Part shown: positions 49,983 through 59,813 of the stretch, piece by piece
How positions within the stretch are numbered: the stretch's first letter is position 1
How the letters are laid out: each line of letters opens with the position of its first letter
Source: Alsobacter ponti
Lineage (GTDB): Bacteria > Pseudomonadota > Alphaproteobacteria > Rhizobiales > Beijerinckiaceae
Length of the DNA: 61,352 nucleotides
Direction of reading: 5' to 3'
Assembly: GCF_024294805.1 (NCBI RefSeq)
Contig: NZ_JANCLU010000024.1
Span: forward strand, 1-61,352
Notes under the pieces: model-generated
Database searches by the model: none
The model's input: the letters and a program-made list of their open reading frames with translations, nothing else
What the model was told of the DNA's origin: nothing
Program-made: the position numbers and the translations under genes

Positions 49983-50141
49983 CCCGGAGCCCCGCAGCGA
50001 AGCGGAGGGGAATCCGGGACCCAGCGCATGGATGATGCCGCGAAGCGGCGCTGCATCAGCCTTTTCATCAGGACGCGCTGACGCGCGACATATTGCGCTG
50101 GGCCCCGGGTTCGGTTCCGCTTTCGCTGCACCGACCCGGGG
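49983..50141. repeat. Intergenic palindromic repeat element, copy 1
   Basis: A block of about 159 bases with long inverted arms. The left arm (CCCGGAGCCCCGCAGCGAAG, then CGGAGGGGAATCCGGGACCC and AGCGCA) pairs imperfectly with the right arm (TGCGCTGGGCCCCGGGTTCG, then GTTCCGCTTTCGCTGC and so on). The centre holds two smaller hairpins, CCGCGAAGCGG and GCGCTGACGCGC. Bases 49983-50106 recur near the right edge (61163-61287) with few differences. The core contains a 17-codon frame, MDDAAKRRCISLFIRTR, conserved between copies. It behaves like a REP/MITE-type intergenic element; transposition is not shown. Confidence 0.85.
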
Positions 50142-50142
50142 A

Positions 50143-50216
50143 CGGGCGGGCCGGAGGCCCGCGCGCCAGCGTGGCGCTTTACCGCGTCGGGGAGGGGCGG
50201 GCCGGAGGCCCGCCCG
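50143..50216. repeat. Two short GC-rich palindromes
   Basis: GGGCGGGCCGGAGGCCCGC occurs at about 50144-50162 and again at about 50196-50214, next to repeat copy 1. The inner part GGGCC-GGA-GGCCC is a hairpin. A related GGGCGGGCCTCCCGCCCGCC lies just before copy 1 (around 49956-49975). They may act as transcription-end hairpins for the MFS gene and the converging fumC. Confidence 0.7.
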
Positions 50217-50241
50217 AAAATTTCTCCCTGAGCGTCCAGTC

Positions 50242-51639
50242 CTACCCCGGCCCGGTCATGCGCTCGGGGCGGACCAGTTCGTCGAACTCCGCCTCGGTGA
50301 CCAGGCCGAGGCGCAGGGCCTCTTCGCGCAGCGTCGTACCGTTGGCGTGGGCGGCCTTGGCGAGCTTGGCCGCCGCGTCGTAGCCGATGCGCGGGGCGAG
50401 CGCCGTCACCAGCATGAGCGAGCGGCGCATCAGCTCGTCGATGCGGGACCGGTTGGCGTCCAGCCCCTCGACGCAATGGGCGCGGAAGCTGTCGGCCGCG
50501 TCGGCGAGCAGGCGCACCGATTGCAGCACCGCGTCGGCGATGACGGGCTTGTAGACGTTCAGCTCGAAATGGCCCTGGCTGCCGGCCATCGCCACCGTGG
50601 TCTCGTTGCCGAACACGCGTGCGCACACCATGGTCAGCGCCTCCGCCTGCGTCGGGTTGACCTTGCCGGGCATGATCGAGGAGCCCGGCTCGTTCTCGGG
50701 CAGGATCAGCTCGCCCAGCCCCGAGCGCGGGCCGGAGCCGAGCAGGCGGATGTCGTTGGCGACCTTGAACAGGCCGGCGGCGGCGGCGGACAGCGCCCCG
50801 TGGACGAACACCAGCGCGTCGTGGCTCGCCAGCGCCTCGAACTTGTTGGGGGCGGAGACGAAGGGCAGGCCGGTGAGCGCGGCGATGCGCTCCGCCACCA
50901 TGCGCGCGAAATCGGGATGGGCGTTGAGCCCGGTGCCGACCGCCGTGCCGCCCTGCGCCAGCGGGTAGAGCTCCGGCAGCGCGGCCTCGACGCGGCGGAT
51001 GGCCCCGGCCACCTGCGCCTCGTAGCCCGAGAACTCCTGGCCGAGCGTCATCGGCGTGGCGTCCTGCGTGTGGGTGCGGCCGATCTTGACGATGTCGGCG
51101 AACGCCTCCGCCTTGGCGGCGAGGGCCTTGCGCAGACCGGCGAGCGAGGGCAGCAGGCGCTGCGCGATCTCGCGCGCCGCGGCGACGTGCATCGCCGTCG
51201 GGAACGTGTCGTTGGACGACTGGCCCCGGTTGACGTGGTCGTTGGGGTGGACCGGCGACTTGCCGCCGCGCGTGCCGGCAAGCGCTTCGTTGGCGCGCCC
51301 GGCCAGCACTTCGTTGACGTTCATGTTGGTCTGGGTGCCGGAGCCGGTCTGCCACACGGCGAGCGGGAATTCGCCCGCCAGCCGCCCGGCCAGCCCCTCG
51401 TCCGCCGCCGCGACGATGGCGTCGGCGAGCCTGGGGTCCAGCTCGCCCAGCTCGCGGTTGGTCTGCGCCGCCGCCTTCTTGACGATCAGCAGCGCCTCGA
51501 TCAGCGGCGCCGGCATCAGCTCCGTGCCGATGCGGAAATTCTCCAGCGAGCGCTGCGTCTGCGCGCCCCAGTAGCGCGCGGCCGGGACCGCGATGGGGCC
51601 GAACGAGTCGGTTTCGGTGCGGGTCGCTGCGTCAGCCAT
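50242..51639 (-). CDS. fumC: Class II fumarate hydratase
   Basis: The 465-residue enzyme begins [20 protein letters not shown], with [12 protein letters not shown] and [20 protein letters not shown] forming the active site, THTQDATP holding the catalytic base region, and the superfamily signature [13 protein letters not shown]. It interconverts fumarate and malate in the TCA cycle without an iron-sulfur cluster. Length is normal. It stands alone and converges on the MFS gene across the repeat element. Confidence 0.96.
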   Translation of the reverse strand: MADAATRTETDSFGPIAVPAARYWGAQTQRSLENFRIGTELMPAPLIEALLIVKKAAAQTNRELGELDPRLADAIVAAADEGLAGRLAGEFPLAVWQTGSGTQTNMNVNEVLAGRANEALAGTRGGKSPVHPNDHVNRGQSSNDTFPTAMHVAAAREIAQRLLPSLAGLRKALAAKAEAFADIVKIGRTHTQDATPMTLGQEFSGYEAQVAGAIRRVEAALPELYPLAQGGTAVGTGLNAHPDFARMVAERIAALTGLPFVSAPNKFEALASHDALVFVHGALSAAAAGLFKVANDIRLLGSGPRSGLGELILPENEPGSSIMPGKVNPTQAEALTMVCARVFGNETTVAMAGSQGHFELNVYKPVIADAVLQSVRLLADAADSFRAHCVEGLDANRSRIDELMRRSLMLVTALAPRIGYDAAAKLAKAAHANGTTLREEALRLGLVTEAEFDELVRPERMTGPG

Positions 51640-51792
51640 GGCGGCCTCCCTGGGCTCGAAGGGTCATCATCGCCCAACGCGCCAGGCGGCGAAAGCGCGC
51701 CCGATCCGGCATGACCCTTGCCTCCTCCGCCGTCGCGCCTAGGCTGGAGCGCGGCCGCAACACGGCCGCCTCCTCAACGCGGGATGGAAAAC

Positions 51793-54700
51793 GTGTCGAT
51801 CGTCGCCGCCCTGAACCACGTCACGCATTACCGCTACGACCGGCCGGTGGCGATCGGCCCGCAGACCATCCGGCTGCGCCCGGCCCCGCACAGCCGCACG
51901 GCGGTGGAGAGCTACGCGCTGCGGGTGACGCCCGCCAACCATTTCATCAACTGGCAGCAGGACCCGCACGGCAACTGGCTGGCGCGGCTCGTCTTCCCCG
52001 AGCCCGCGACCGAGCTGAAGATCGAGGTCGACCTCGTGGCCGAGCTGGCCGTGGTCAACCCGTTCGACTTCTTCGTCGAGGACTACGCCGAGACGGTTCC
52101 CTTCGCTTACCCGCCCGAGCTGAAGCACGAGCTTCTGCCCTATCTGGAGCCCGAGGACGGCAGCCCTGAGCTCGACGCCTACGTGGCGGCGATCCCGCGC
52201 GAGCCGACGCCGGTGGTGAACTTCCTCGTCGGGCTGAACCAGCGCCTGCAGGAGGAGATCGGCTACATCGTGCGCATGGAGCCCGGCGTCCACACGCCGG
52301 CGGAGACGCTGCGCCTGCGCAAGGGCTCGTGCCGCGACACGGGCTGGCTGCTGGTGCAGGTGCTGCGCCGCCTCGGCCTCGCCGCGCGCTTCGTCTCCGG
52401 CTATCTCATCCAGCTCAAGCACGACCTCAAGGCGCTGGACGGGCCGGCGGGCACGGACCACGACTTCACCGACCTGCACGCCTGGGCGGAGGTCTACATC
52501 CCCGGCGCGGGGTGGATCGGCCTCGACCCCACTTCCGGGCTGTTCTGCGGCGAGGGCCACATTCCGCTGGCGGCGACGCCGCACTACCGCTCGGCCGCGC
52601 CGATCTCCGGCCTCGTCGGCTACGCCGAGGTCGACTTCGACTTCCACATGGGCGTGACGCGCATCCGCGAGGCCCCGCGCGTGACGCTGCCCTTCTCCGA
52701 CCCGGCGTGGCAGGCGCTTGAGCGGCTGGGCCACGAGGTCGACCGCGACCTCGCCGCGCAGGACGTGCGCCTGACCATGGGCGGCGAGCCGACCTTCGTG
52801 TCGATCGACGACTATGACGGCGCGGAGTGGAACACCGCCGCCGTCGGCCCCACCAAGCGCGCGCTGGCCGACGACCTGGCGCGCCGGCTGCGCGCCCGCT
52901 TCGCCCCCGGCGGCCTGCTGCACCACGGCCAGGGCAAGTGGTATCCCGGCGAAAGCCTGCCGCGCTGGACCTTCGCGCTGTACTGGCGCAAGGACGGCGA
53001 GCCGATGTGGCGCGACCCCTCGCTGCTGGCCGTCGAGACGCCGGCCGCACCGCCGCCCGACGACGCCCCGGCCCGCGTCGCGGCGGGCGTGGCGCAGCGG
53101 CTCGGCATCGCCGCCGACTTCGCCCTGCCGGCCTACGAGGATCCGGCGCGCTGGATCCTCAAGGAGGCCGAGCTGCCGGCCAACGTGGACCCGCTCGACT
53201 CCCGGCTCGACGACCCCGAGGCGCGGGCGCGCATCGCCCGCGTGTTCGAGCGCGGCCTCGGCCAGCCCGTCGGCTACGTGCTGCCGGTGCAGGCCGCGCA
53301 GGGGCGCGCCGGCGACCGGCGCTGGACCAGCGAGAAATGGACGCTGCGGCGGGGCCGGCTGTTCCTCGTGCCCGGCGATTCGCCGGTCGGCTTCCGCCTG
53401 CCGCTCGCCTCGCTGCCGCACGTGCCCGAGGCGGACTACCCGTTCATCCAGCCGGCCGACCCGTTCGAGCCGCGCGCCCCGCTGCGGCCGGCGGAAGACC
53501 TCGCGGCGGCGCGCCGCCTGCACCCGACGGCGCAGACGCAGCACGCCTCGGAAGCGGCCTTGGACATGCGGCAGGACGTGCGCGAGCAGAGCGCCGGCGA
53601 CGCCGGCGAGCCGGTGCGCACCGCCATCGCCTTCGAGACGCGCGACGGCATCCTGCACGCCTTCATGCCGCCGGCGCGGGCGCTGGAGGACTATCTCGAC
53701 CTGCTCGCCGCGCTGGAGGAGACGGCGCGCGAACTCGGCCTGCCGGTGCGCGTCGAGGGCTACCCGCCGCCCTCCGACCCGCGCGTCGACGTGCTCAAGG
53801 TGACGCCGGACCCCGGCGTGATCGAGGTCAACGTGCAGCCCGCCGCCTCGTGGGGCGAGTGCGTGGCGATCACCCGCGACCTCTACGAGGACGCACGGCA
53901 GGCGCGGCTCGGGGCCGAGAAGTTCATGGTCGACGGGCGGCACACCGGCACCGGCGGCGGCAACCACGTGGTGGTCGGCGGCGCGACGCCGGCCGACAGC
54001 CCGTTCCTGCGCCGGCCCGACCTGCTGCGCAGCCTGGTGACCTACTGGCAGCGCCACCCCTCGCTGTCCTATTTGTTCTCCGGCCTGTTCATCGGGCCGA
54101 CGAGCCAGGCCCCGCGCGTCGACGAGGCGCGCCACGACAGCCTGTACGAGCTGGAGATCGCCATGGCCCTGGTGGAGGGGCCGGGCGGCCGCCCGACGCC
54201 TCCGTGGCTCGTCGACCGGCTGTTCCGCAACCTGCTCACCGACGTCTCCGGCAACACCCACCGCTCGGAGATCTGCATCGACAAATTGTTCTCGCCGGAT
54301 TCGCCCACCGGACGGCTGGGGCTGGTGGAGTTCCGCTCGTTCGAGATGCCGCCGGACTGGCGCATGAGCCTCGCCCAGCAGGTGCTGCTGCGGGCGCTGA
54401 TCGCCTGGTTCTGGCGCGCCCCGCGCACCGGCCCGCTGACGCGCTGGGGCACGCGCCTGCACGACCGCTTCATGCTGCCGCACTTCGTGTGGGCCGACTT
54501 CCTCGAAGTGCTCGACGATCTGCGCGGCGCGGGCTACGCGCTCGACCCGCTGTGGTTCGAGGCGCAGCGCGAGTTCCGCTTCCCGTTCTACGGCAAGGTC
54601 CGCCACGGCGGCGTCGAGATGGAGATCCGACAGGCGCTGGAGCCCTGGCACGTCACCGGCGAGGAGGGCGCGGCCGGCGGCACGGTGCGCTACGTCGACA

Positions 54701-55128
54701 GCTCGGTGGAGCGGCTGCAGGTCAAGGTGACCGGCTTCGACGCCGCGCGCCACGTCGTCGCCTGCAACGGACGGCGCGTGCCGCTGGTCGAGGCCGGCGC
54801 GCCGGGCGAGGCGGTGGCGGGCGTGCGCTTCAAGGCGTGGAAGCCGGCCTCCGGCCTGCACCCCGTCATCGACGTCCACGCGCCGCTGACCTTCGACATC
54901 CTCGACGGCTGGAACGGCCGCTCGTTGGGCGGCTGCGTCTACCATGTCAGCCATCCCGGCGGGCGCAACTACGAGACCGCGCCGGTCAACGCCTACGAGG
55001 CGGAGGCGCGGCGGCTGGCGCGGTTTGTCCCGTTCGGCCACACGCCCGGCCCGACGGCGATGCCGCCGGCCGAGCGCCCGGCGGAATTTCCGACGACGCT
55101 GGACCTGCGGCGGCCGCCGGGCGTTTGA
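51793..55128 (+). CDS. Transglutaminase-like / DUF2126 fusion protein
   Basis: The protein of about 1111 residues joins two modules. Residues 1 to about 290 are a bacterial transglutaminase-like domain starting with the N-terminal region [20 protein letters not shown]. The triad is Cys180 ([11 protein letters not shown]), His229 (DLHAWAEVY) and Asp245 (IGLDPTSG). From about 330 to the end is DUF2126 ([68 protein letters not shown]), proposed in comparative work to belong to amide-bond chemistry. I prefer the GTG start at 51793 over ATG 51784, since homologues begin MSI and GGATGG precedes it. It is first of a three-gene locus. Probably cytoplasmic; substrate unknown. Confidence 0.9.
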   Translation: MSIVAALNHVTHYRYDRPVAIGPQTIRLRPAPHSRTAVESYALRVTPANHFINWQQDPHGNWLARLVFPEPATELKIEVDLVAELAVVNPFDFFVEDYAETVPFAYPPELKHELLPYLEPEDGSPELDAYVAAIPREPTPVVNFLVGLNQRLQEEIGYIVRMEPGVHTPAETLRLRKGSCRDTGWLLVQVLRRLGLAARFVSGYLIQLKHDLKALDGPAGTDHDFTDLHAWAEVYIPGAGWIGLDPTSGLFCGEGHIPLAATPHYRSAAPISGLVGYAEVDFDFHMGVTRIREAPRVTLPFSDPAWQALERLGHEVDRDLAAQDVRLTMGGEPTFVSIDDYDGAEWNTAAVGPTKRALADDLARRLRARFAPGGLLHHGQGKWYPGESLPRWTFALYWRKDGEPMWRDPSLLAVETPAAPPPDDAPARVAAGVAQRLGIAADFALPAYEDPARWILKEAELPANVDPLDSRLDDPEARARIARVFERGLGQPVGYVLPVQAAQGRAGDRRWTSEKWTLRRGRLFLVPGDSPVGFRLPLASLPHVPEADYPFIQPADPFEPRAPLRPAEDLAAARRLHPTAQTQHASEAALDMRQDVREQSAGDAGEPVRTAIAFETRDGILHAFMPPARALEDYLDLLAALEETARELGLPVRVEGYPPPSDPRVDVLKVTPDPGVIEVNVQPAASWGECVAITRDLYEDARQARLGAEKFMVDGRHTGTGGGNHVVVGGATPADSPFLRRPDLLRSLVTYWQRHPSLSYLFSGLFIGPTSQAPRVDEARHDSLYELEIAMALVEGPGGRPTPPWLVDRLFRNLLTDVSGNTHRSEICIDKLFSPDSPTGRLGLVEFRSFEMPPDWRMSLAQQVLLRALIAWFWRAPRTGPLTRWGTRLHDRFMLPHFVWADFLEVLDDLRGAGYALDPLWFEAQREFRFPFYGKVRHGGVEMEIRQALEPWHVTGEEGAAGGTVRYVDSSVERLQVKVTGFDAARHVVACNGRRVPLVEAGAPGEAVAGVRFKAWKPASGLHPVIDVHAPLTFDILDGWNGRSLGGCVYHVSHPGGRNYETAPVNAYEAEARRLARFVPFGHTPGPTAMPPAERPAEFPTTLDLRRPPGV

Positions 55129-55206
55129 GGAGCGGCGCTTTCCGCCGCCGCCGCGAATGGTCTAGGCTGCCGCCGCCGCCCCGGCGACGCCGGGCGCTGA
55201 CACAGG

Positions 55207-57738
55207 ATGCCCGCCTTCATGCCGCCGCGCCCCGCCGAGCCCGCCCTGCGCGACGACGTCGCCGCCCTGCTCGGCGGCTACCGCGCGCTGCCCGGCGTGC
55301 GCGACGAGCTGGTCGACGAGCACGGCCGTCCCCGCCCGCACTGGGCGACGGCGCTGGAGGCGCTCGCCCGCATGGGGCGCGAGGAGGTGGGGCGCGCCTT
55401 CGCCCTCGCCGACCGCCACCAGCGCGACACCGGCGTCTACTACCGCGTCTACGACGCCGGCGAGAGCCGCGAGCGGGCGTGGCCGCTGAGCCATCTGCCG
55501 CTGGTGATCCCGCAGGCGGAATGGCGCGAGGTCGAGGCCGGGCTGAAGCAGCGCGCCGCGCTGCTCGACCGCGTGCTGGCCGATGCCTACGGCCCCGCCG
55601 GGCTGGTGCGCGACGGCGCGCTGCCGGCCGCCGCGCTCGCCGCCAGCCCGGACTTCCTGCGCCCGATGGTCCGCGTCACCGGGCGTGGCGCGGGCCGCCT
55701 GCAGGTCTACGCCGCCGATCTCGGCCGCGGCGCGGACGGGCGCTGGTGGGTGCTCGGCGACCGCGCGCAGGCCCCCTCCGGCATGGGCTACGCGCTGGAG
55801 AACCGCATCGCGCTGTCGCGCGCTCTGCCGGACCTCTACGCCGCCATGAACGTGCGCCGGCTCGCGCCGTTCTTCCAGGCGTGGCGCGGCGCGCTCGCGG
55901 CGCAGGCCGGCCGCGAATCCTCGCGCATCGGCCTGCTGACGCCCGGCCCCCTCAACGAGACCTATTTCGAGCACGCCTATCTGTCGCGCTATCTCGGCTT
56001 CCTGCTGGTCGAGGGCGGCGACCTGACGGTGCGCGACGACGCCGTCTACGTGCGCACCATCGGCGGGCTGAAGAAGGTCGACGTGCTGGTGCGCCGGCTC
56101 GACGCCGAGTTCGCCGACCCGGTGGAGCTGGACCCGGATTCGCGCATCGGCGCGCCGGGGCTGGCGCAGGCGGTGCGCGCCGGCTCCGTCGTGCTCGCTA
56201 ACCCGCTCGGCGCGGGCCTGCTGGAATCGCGCGCCTTGCTCGCCTTCCTGCCGGCGCTCGCCCGCCGCCTTCTCGGCGAGGATTTGAAGCTGCCCAACGT
56301 CGCGACGTGGTGGTGCGGGCAGGAGGCGGCGCGCGACGCGGCGCGGGCGCGGCTCGAGGAGTTCGCCGTCGCCCCGGCCTATTCGCGCGCCGAGGGCTGG
56401 CCGTTCGGCACGATGCCCGTGCGCGTCGCCGCGCTCGACGCGGCCTCCCGCGCCCGGCTCGACGACTGGCTGGAGCGGCGCGCCGTCGAGGTGGTGGCGC
56501 AGGAGCCCATCGGCGTCTCCACCATGCCGGTGTGGCGCGACGGGCGTCTGCGGCCGCGCCCGTTCACGCTGCGCGCCTTCGTGGTGGCGACGCCGGACGG
56601 CTGGGAGGTGCTGCCCGGCGGCTTCTGCCGGCTCTCCGACGACGACGACCCGCGCTCGCTCTCCATGCAGCTCGGCGGCCGGTCCGCCGACGTGTGGATC
56701 GCCGCCGACGAGCCGGTCGAGCCGGCGACGCTGCTGCCGACGCCCGACCGCGTCGCGATCACGCGCGTCATCGGCTACCTGCCGAGCCGCGCCGCCGAGA
56801 ACCTGTTCTGGCTCGGCCGCTACATGGAGCGCGCCGAGGCGACGCTGCGCGCGGTGCGCTGCCTTGCGGGGCTCGCCATCGAGCATGGCGAGGCGGCGGG
56901 CCCCGCCCGCGCCGCGCTGGCGCGCGCCATGGAGCTGCTGGCCGCCTGGGGCGCAGCCGCCCCCGAGGCCGCGCCGGAGCGCGGCGCGGCGGCGCGCGTC
57001 ATCGGCGCCGCGCTCTCCGGCGCGGACCGCCCCGGCTCCGTGCTGCGGCTGGCGAGCGAGGCGCGGCGCGCCGCCTCCGTCATCCGCGACCGGCTGTCGC
57101 CGGACGCCGTGCGGGCGCTCGCCGACCTCTCCGCCCTTTTCGAGCGCCGCGACGCCAACCCGCCCGGGCCGGGCGAGGCGCTGGAGACAGCCGACCAGGG
57201 CCTGCGCATCCTCGCCGCCCTGTCCGGGCTGGTGCAGGAGAACATGAACCGCCTCTCCGGCTGGCGCTTCCTCGAGATCGGCCGGCGCATCGAGCGCGGC
57301 ATCCTCACCGCCCGCTTCGTGCGCCGCTTCGCCGAGCCGGACGCGCCGTCCTCCTGCCTCGACGCGCTGCTGGAGATCTGCGACAGCCAGATCACCTATC
57401 GCGCGCGCTATTTGATGGGCGCGCTGCGCGCCCCGCTGGTCGACCTCGTGATGCTCGACGACGGCAATCCCCGCTCGGTGGCGTTCCAGGTCGGCCGGCT
57501 GGCCGACCATGTCGGCGCGCTCGCCGAGCTGCCGACCCATGCCGGCCCTTTCCCCCCGCGCGACATCGTCGCCGACCTCGCTTCCCGCCTGCGCGGGTGG
57601 GACGCGGCGGAGATCGACGCCGCCGCCATCGTCTCGGTCGAGAACCGGCTGATGGAGCTCTCCAACGAGATCGGCGCGTGCTTCTTCACGCAGGCCGACG
57701 CGCCTTCCGACGACGACAGCGTGGAGGACGGCGGTTGA
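55207..57738 (+). CDS. Circularly permuted ATP-grasp / alpha-E fusion protein
   Basis: The 843-residue protein fuses a circularly permuted ATP-grasp enzyme (about residues 60-500) to an alpha-E helical domain (about 510-830). The first part has YYRVYDAGESRERAWPLSHL, GYALENRIALSRALPDLY, LLTPGPLNETYFEHAYLSRY and LDPDSRIGAPGLAQAVRAGS with VLANPLG. The second begins LPSRAAENLFWLGRYMERAE, the alpha-E hallmark. In many genomes these two are separate genes. ATP-grasp enzymes make amide or peptide bonds using ATP; here the substrates are unknown. It starts 78 bases after the DUF2126 gene and overlaps the next gene by four bases. Confidence 0.9.
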   Translation: MPAFMPPRPAEPALRDDVAALLGGYRALPGVRDELVDEHGRPRPHWATALEALARMGREEVGRAFALADRHQRDTGVYYRVYDAGESRERAWPLSHLPLVIPQAEWREVEAGLKQRAALLDRVLADAYGPAGLVRDGALPAAALAASPDFLRPMVRVTGRGAGRLQVYAADLGRGADGRWWVLGDRAQAPSGMGYALENRIALSRALPDLYAAMNVRRLAPFFQAWRGALAAQAGRESSRIGLLTPGPLNETYFEHAYLSRYLGFLLVEGGDLTVRDDAVYVRTIGGLKKVDVLVRRLDAEFADPVELDPDSRIGAPGLAQAVRAGSVVLANPLGAGLLESRALLAFLPALARRLLGEDLKLPNVATWWCGQEAARDAARARLEEFAVAPAYSRAEGWPFGTMPVRVAALDAASRARLDDWLERRAVEVVAQEPIGVSTMPVWRDGRLRPRPFTLRAFVVATPDGWEVLPGGFCRLSDDDDPRSLSMQLGGRSADVWIAADEPVEPATLLPTPDRVAITRVIGYLPSRAAENLFWLGRYMERAEATLRAVRCLAGLAIEHGEAAGPARAALARAMELLAAWGAAAPEAAPERGAAARVIGAALSGADRPGSVLRLASEARRAASVIRDRLSPDAVRALADLSALFERRDANPPGPGEALETADQGLRILAALSGLVQENMNRLSGWRFLEIGRRIERGILTARFVRRFAEPDAPSSCLDALLEICDSQITYRARYLMGALRAPLVDLVMLDDGNPRSVAFQVGRLADHVGALAELPTHAGPFPPRDIVADLASRLRGWDAAEIDAAAIVSVENRLMELSNEIGACFFTQADAPSDDDSVEDGG

Positions 57739-58691
57739 TCTACGACGTCAGCCACGTCACCACCTACCACTACGCCGCGCGGGTGGCGTTCGCGCGCTGC
57801 CTGCTGCGGCTCGCGCCGCGCGCCATGCCATGGCAGCGCGTGCTCTCGCACGAACTCTCCCTCTCGCCCGCGCCCGCCGAGACGCGCGAGGGCGACGACT
57901 TCTTCGGCAACCGCCAGCGCGCGGTGCTGATCGCCGCCCCGCACGACACGCTGTCGATCCGCGCGACGAGCCGCGTCGAGGTGGGCGAGCGGCCGGCGCT
58001 GCGCTTCGGCGGCCCGGCGTGGGAGCAGGTGGCGCGGCATGCGCTGGCCTCGCGCGACCTGTCGGGCCTGAGCCCCGCGCATTTCCTCTTCGCCAGCCGC
58101 TTCGCGCCCCTGCTGGACGAGGCCGCCGCCTACGCGCGCGCCGATTTCAGCCCCGGACGGCCCGTGCTGGAAGCCGCGCTCGACCTCACGCGGCGCGTCC
58201 ACGCCGACTTCGCCTACGACCCCGCCGCCACCGACGTGTCGACGCCGCTGCGGCTCGTGTTCGCGCAGCGCGCGGGCGTGTGCCAGGACTTCGCCCACGC
58301 CATGATCGCCGGGCTGCGCGGCATCGGCGTGCCGTGCCTCTATGTCAGCGGCTATCTGCGCACGACGCCGCCCGAGGGGCAGAAGCGCCTCGCCGGGGCG
58401 GACGCCAGCCATGCCTGGGTCGCCGTGTGGTGCGGCGAGGAGGCCGGCTGGGTCGAGCTGGACCCCACCAACGACCGCCCGGCCGGGCCGGACCACGTCG
58501 TCCTCGCCGTCGGCCGCGACTACGCCGACGTCGCGCCGGTGGCCGGCGTCGTGCTCGCCTCCGCGCCGCAGCGCCTCACCGTCGCCGTCGACGTGACGCC
58601 GGTGGAGCCCCTCGAAGCCGGTCCTGTTGCGGCGCAGCAATCAAATGACTTGCGCACCTCAAACCAAAACCGCAAGAGTTTCACCGGGTAG
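57735..58691 (+). CDS. Transglutaminase-like cysteine protein (second copy in locus)
   Basis: The 318-residue protein begins IYDVSHVTTYHYAARVAFAR and has the transglutaminase-like triad Cys183 (RAGVCQDFAHAMI), His226 (DASHAWVAVW) and Asp243 (VELDPTND). No membrane segment or signal is seen. The start is TTG 57735, overlapping the preceding stop (TTGA) and preceded by GTGGAGGACGG. Coupled translation with the ATP-grasp gene implies a shared pathway. The pair of cysteine enzymes could either form or cut amide bonds in a peptide-like product. Confidence 0.9.
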   Translation: MIYDVSHVTTYHYAARVAFARCLLRLAPRAMPWQRVLSHELSLSPAPAETREGDDFFGNRQRAVLIAAPHDTLSIRATSRVEVGERPALRFGGPAWEQVARHALASRDLSGLSPAHFLFASRFAPLLDEAAAYARADFSPGRPVLEAALDLTRRVHADFAYDPAATDVSTPLRLVFAQRAGVCQDFAHAMIAGLRGIGVPCLYVSGYLRTTPPEGQKRLAGADASHAWVAVWCGEEAGWVELDPTNDRPAGPDHVVLAVGRDYADVAPVAGVVLASAPQRLTVAVDVTPVEPLEAGPVAAQQSNDLRTSNQNRKSFTG

Positions 58692-58702
58692 GAGGACCCC
58701 AG

Positions 58703-59761
58703 GTGAACGAGAGCCAGACGAAAGGCGAGACCCGCCCCGGGCGGATCACGCTGGAGGACGTCGCGCGCGACGCGGGCGTGTCGCTGGCCACGGTCGACCG
58801 GGTCATCAACCGCCGGCCGGGCGTGCGGCAGAAGACCGTGGCGCGGGTGGAGGCGGCCATCGCCCGGCTCAGCTACCGGCCGGACCCGCTGGCGGCGCGG
58901 CTGGCGCGCAACCGCACCTTCCGCTTCTGCTTCGTGCTGCCGCGCGGCAGCAACACCTTCATGAGCCTGCTCGAGGAGCAGGTGCGCCACGCCTCGGACT
59001 GGCTGGCCTCGCAGCGCGCCGACACGGACATCGTCCACGCCGACACGTTCGACCCCGAGGCGCTGGCCGGCGCGCTCGACGCGCTCGGCTCCGCCTATGA
59101 CGGCGTCGCCACCATCGCGCTCGACCACCCAAGGGTGCGCGCCGCCATCGACGACCTGTCGTCGCGCGGCGTCGCCGTGGTGACGCTCGTCTCCGACGCG
59201 CCCAGCTCGCGCCGGCTGCACTATGCCGGCATCGACAACACCGCCGCCGGGCGCACCGCCGGCACGCTGATGGGGCGCTTCCTCGCCGGGCGGAGCGGGC
59301 GCGTCGGCGTCATCGCCGGCTCGCTCGCTTTGCGCGACCACGCCGAGCGGCACTTCGGCTTCGCCCAGGTGATGGGCGGCGAGTATCCGGGCCTCACCCT
59401 GCTGCCGGTGCGCGAGGGCCGCGACGACCGCGAGCGGACCGAGGCCATCGCCCGGCAGTTCCTCGCCGACACGCCCGACCTCGTCGGGCTCTATTCCATC
59501 GGGGCCGGCAATCGCGGCATCGGCGCGGCGCTGGAGGCCTCAGGGCGGGCGGACGACATCGTCTTCATCGGCCACGACCTCACCCCCTTCACGCGGCGCT
59601 TCCTGGTGCGCGGCGTGATGGACGCGGTGATCAACCAGGACGCGGGGCACGAGGCGCGCTCGGCCGCGCGCGTGCTGATGGCGCATTGCTGGGGCGAGCC
59701 GGTGGTCGCCGACCAGGAGCGCATCCGCATCGACATCTTCATCCGCGACAACCTGCCCTGA
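58703..59761 (+). CDS. LacI-family transcriptional regulator
   Basis: The 352-residue regulator has an N-terminal helix-turn-helix (ITLEDVARDAGVSLATVDRV with INRRPGVRQKTVARV) and a periplasmic-binding-like sensor domain with VVTLVSDAPSSRRLHYAGID and IVFIGHDLTPFTRRFL. The sensor resembles sugar or polyol binders. The start is GTG 58703 after TAGGAGGACCCCAG. It lies 52 bases before a Gfo/Idh/MocA oxidoreductase gene on the same strand and probably controls sugar or inositol-type genes further right. It starts 11 bases after the transglutaminase gene, so some read-through is possible. Confidence 0.9.
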   Translation: MNESQTKGETRPGRITLEDVARDAGVSLATVDRVINRRPGVRQKTVARVEAAIARLSYRPDPLAARLARNRTFRFCFVLPRGSNTFMSLLEEQVRHASDWLASQRADTDIVHADTFDPEALAGALDALGSAYDGVATIALDHPRVRAAIDDLSSRGVAVVTLVSDAPSSRRLHYAGIDNTAAGRTAGTLMGRFLAGRSGRVGVIAGSLALRDHAERHFGFAQVMGGEYPGLTLLPVREGRDDRERTEAIARQFLADTPDLVGLYSIGAGNRGIGAALEASGRADDIVFIGHDLTPFTRRFLVRGVMDAVINQDAGHEARSAARVLMAHCWGEPVVADQERIRIDIFIRDNLP

Positions 59762-59813
59762 GCGGGCGCGGACCTTCCCCACACGCGGACATTCGGGACA
59801 CGAGGAGACGGGC

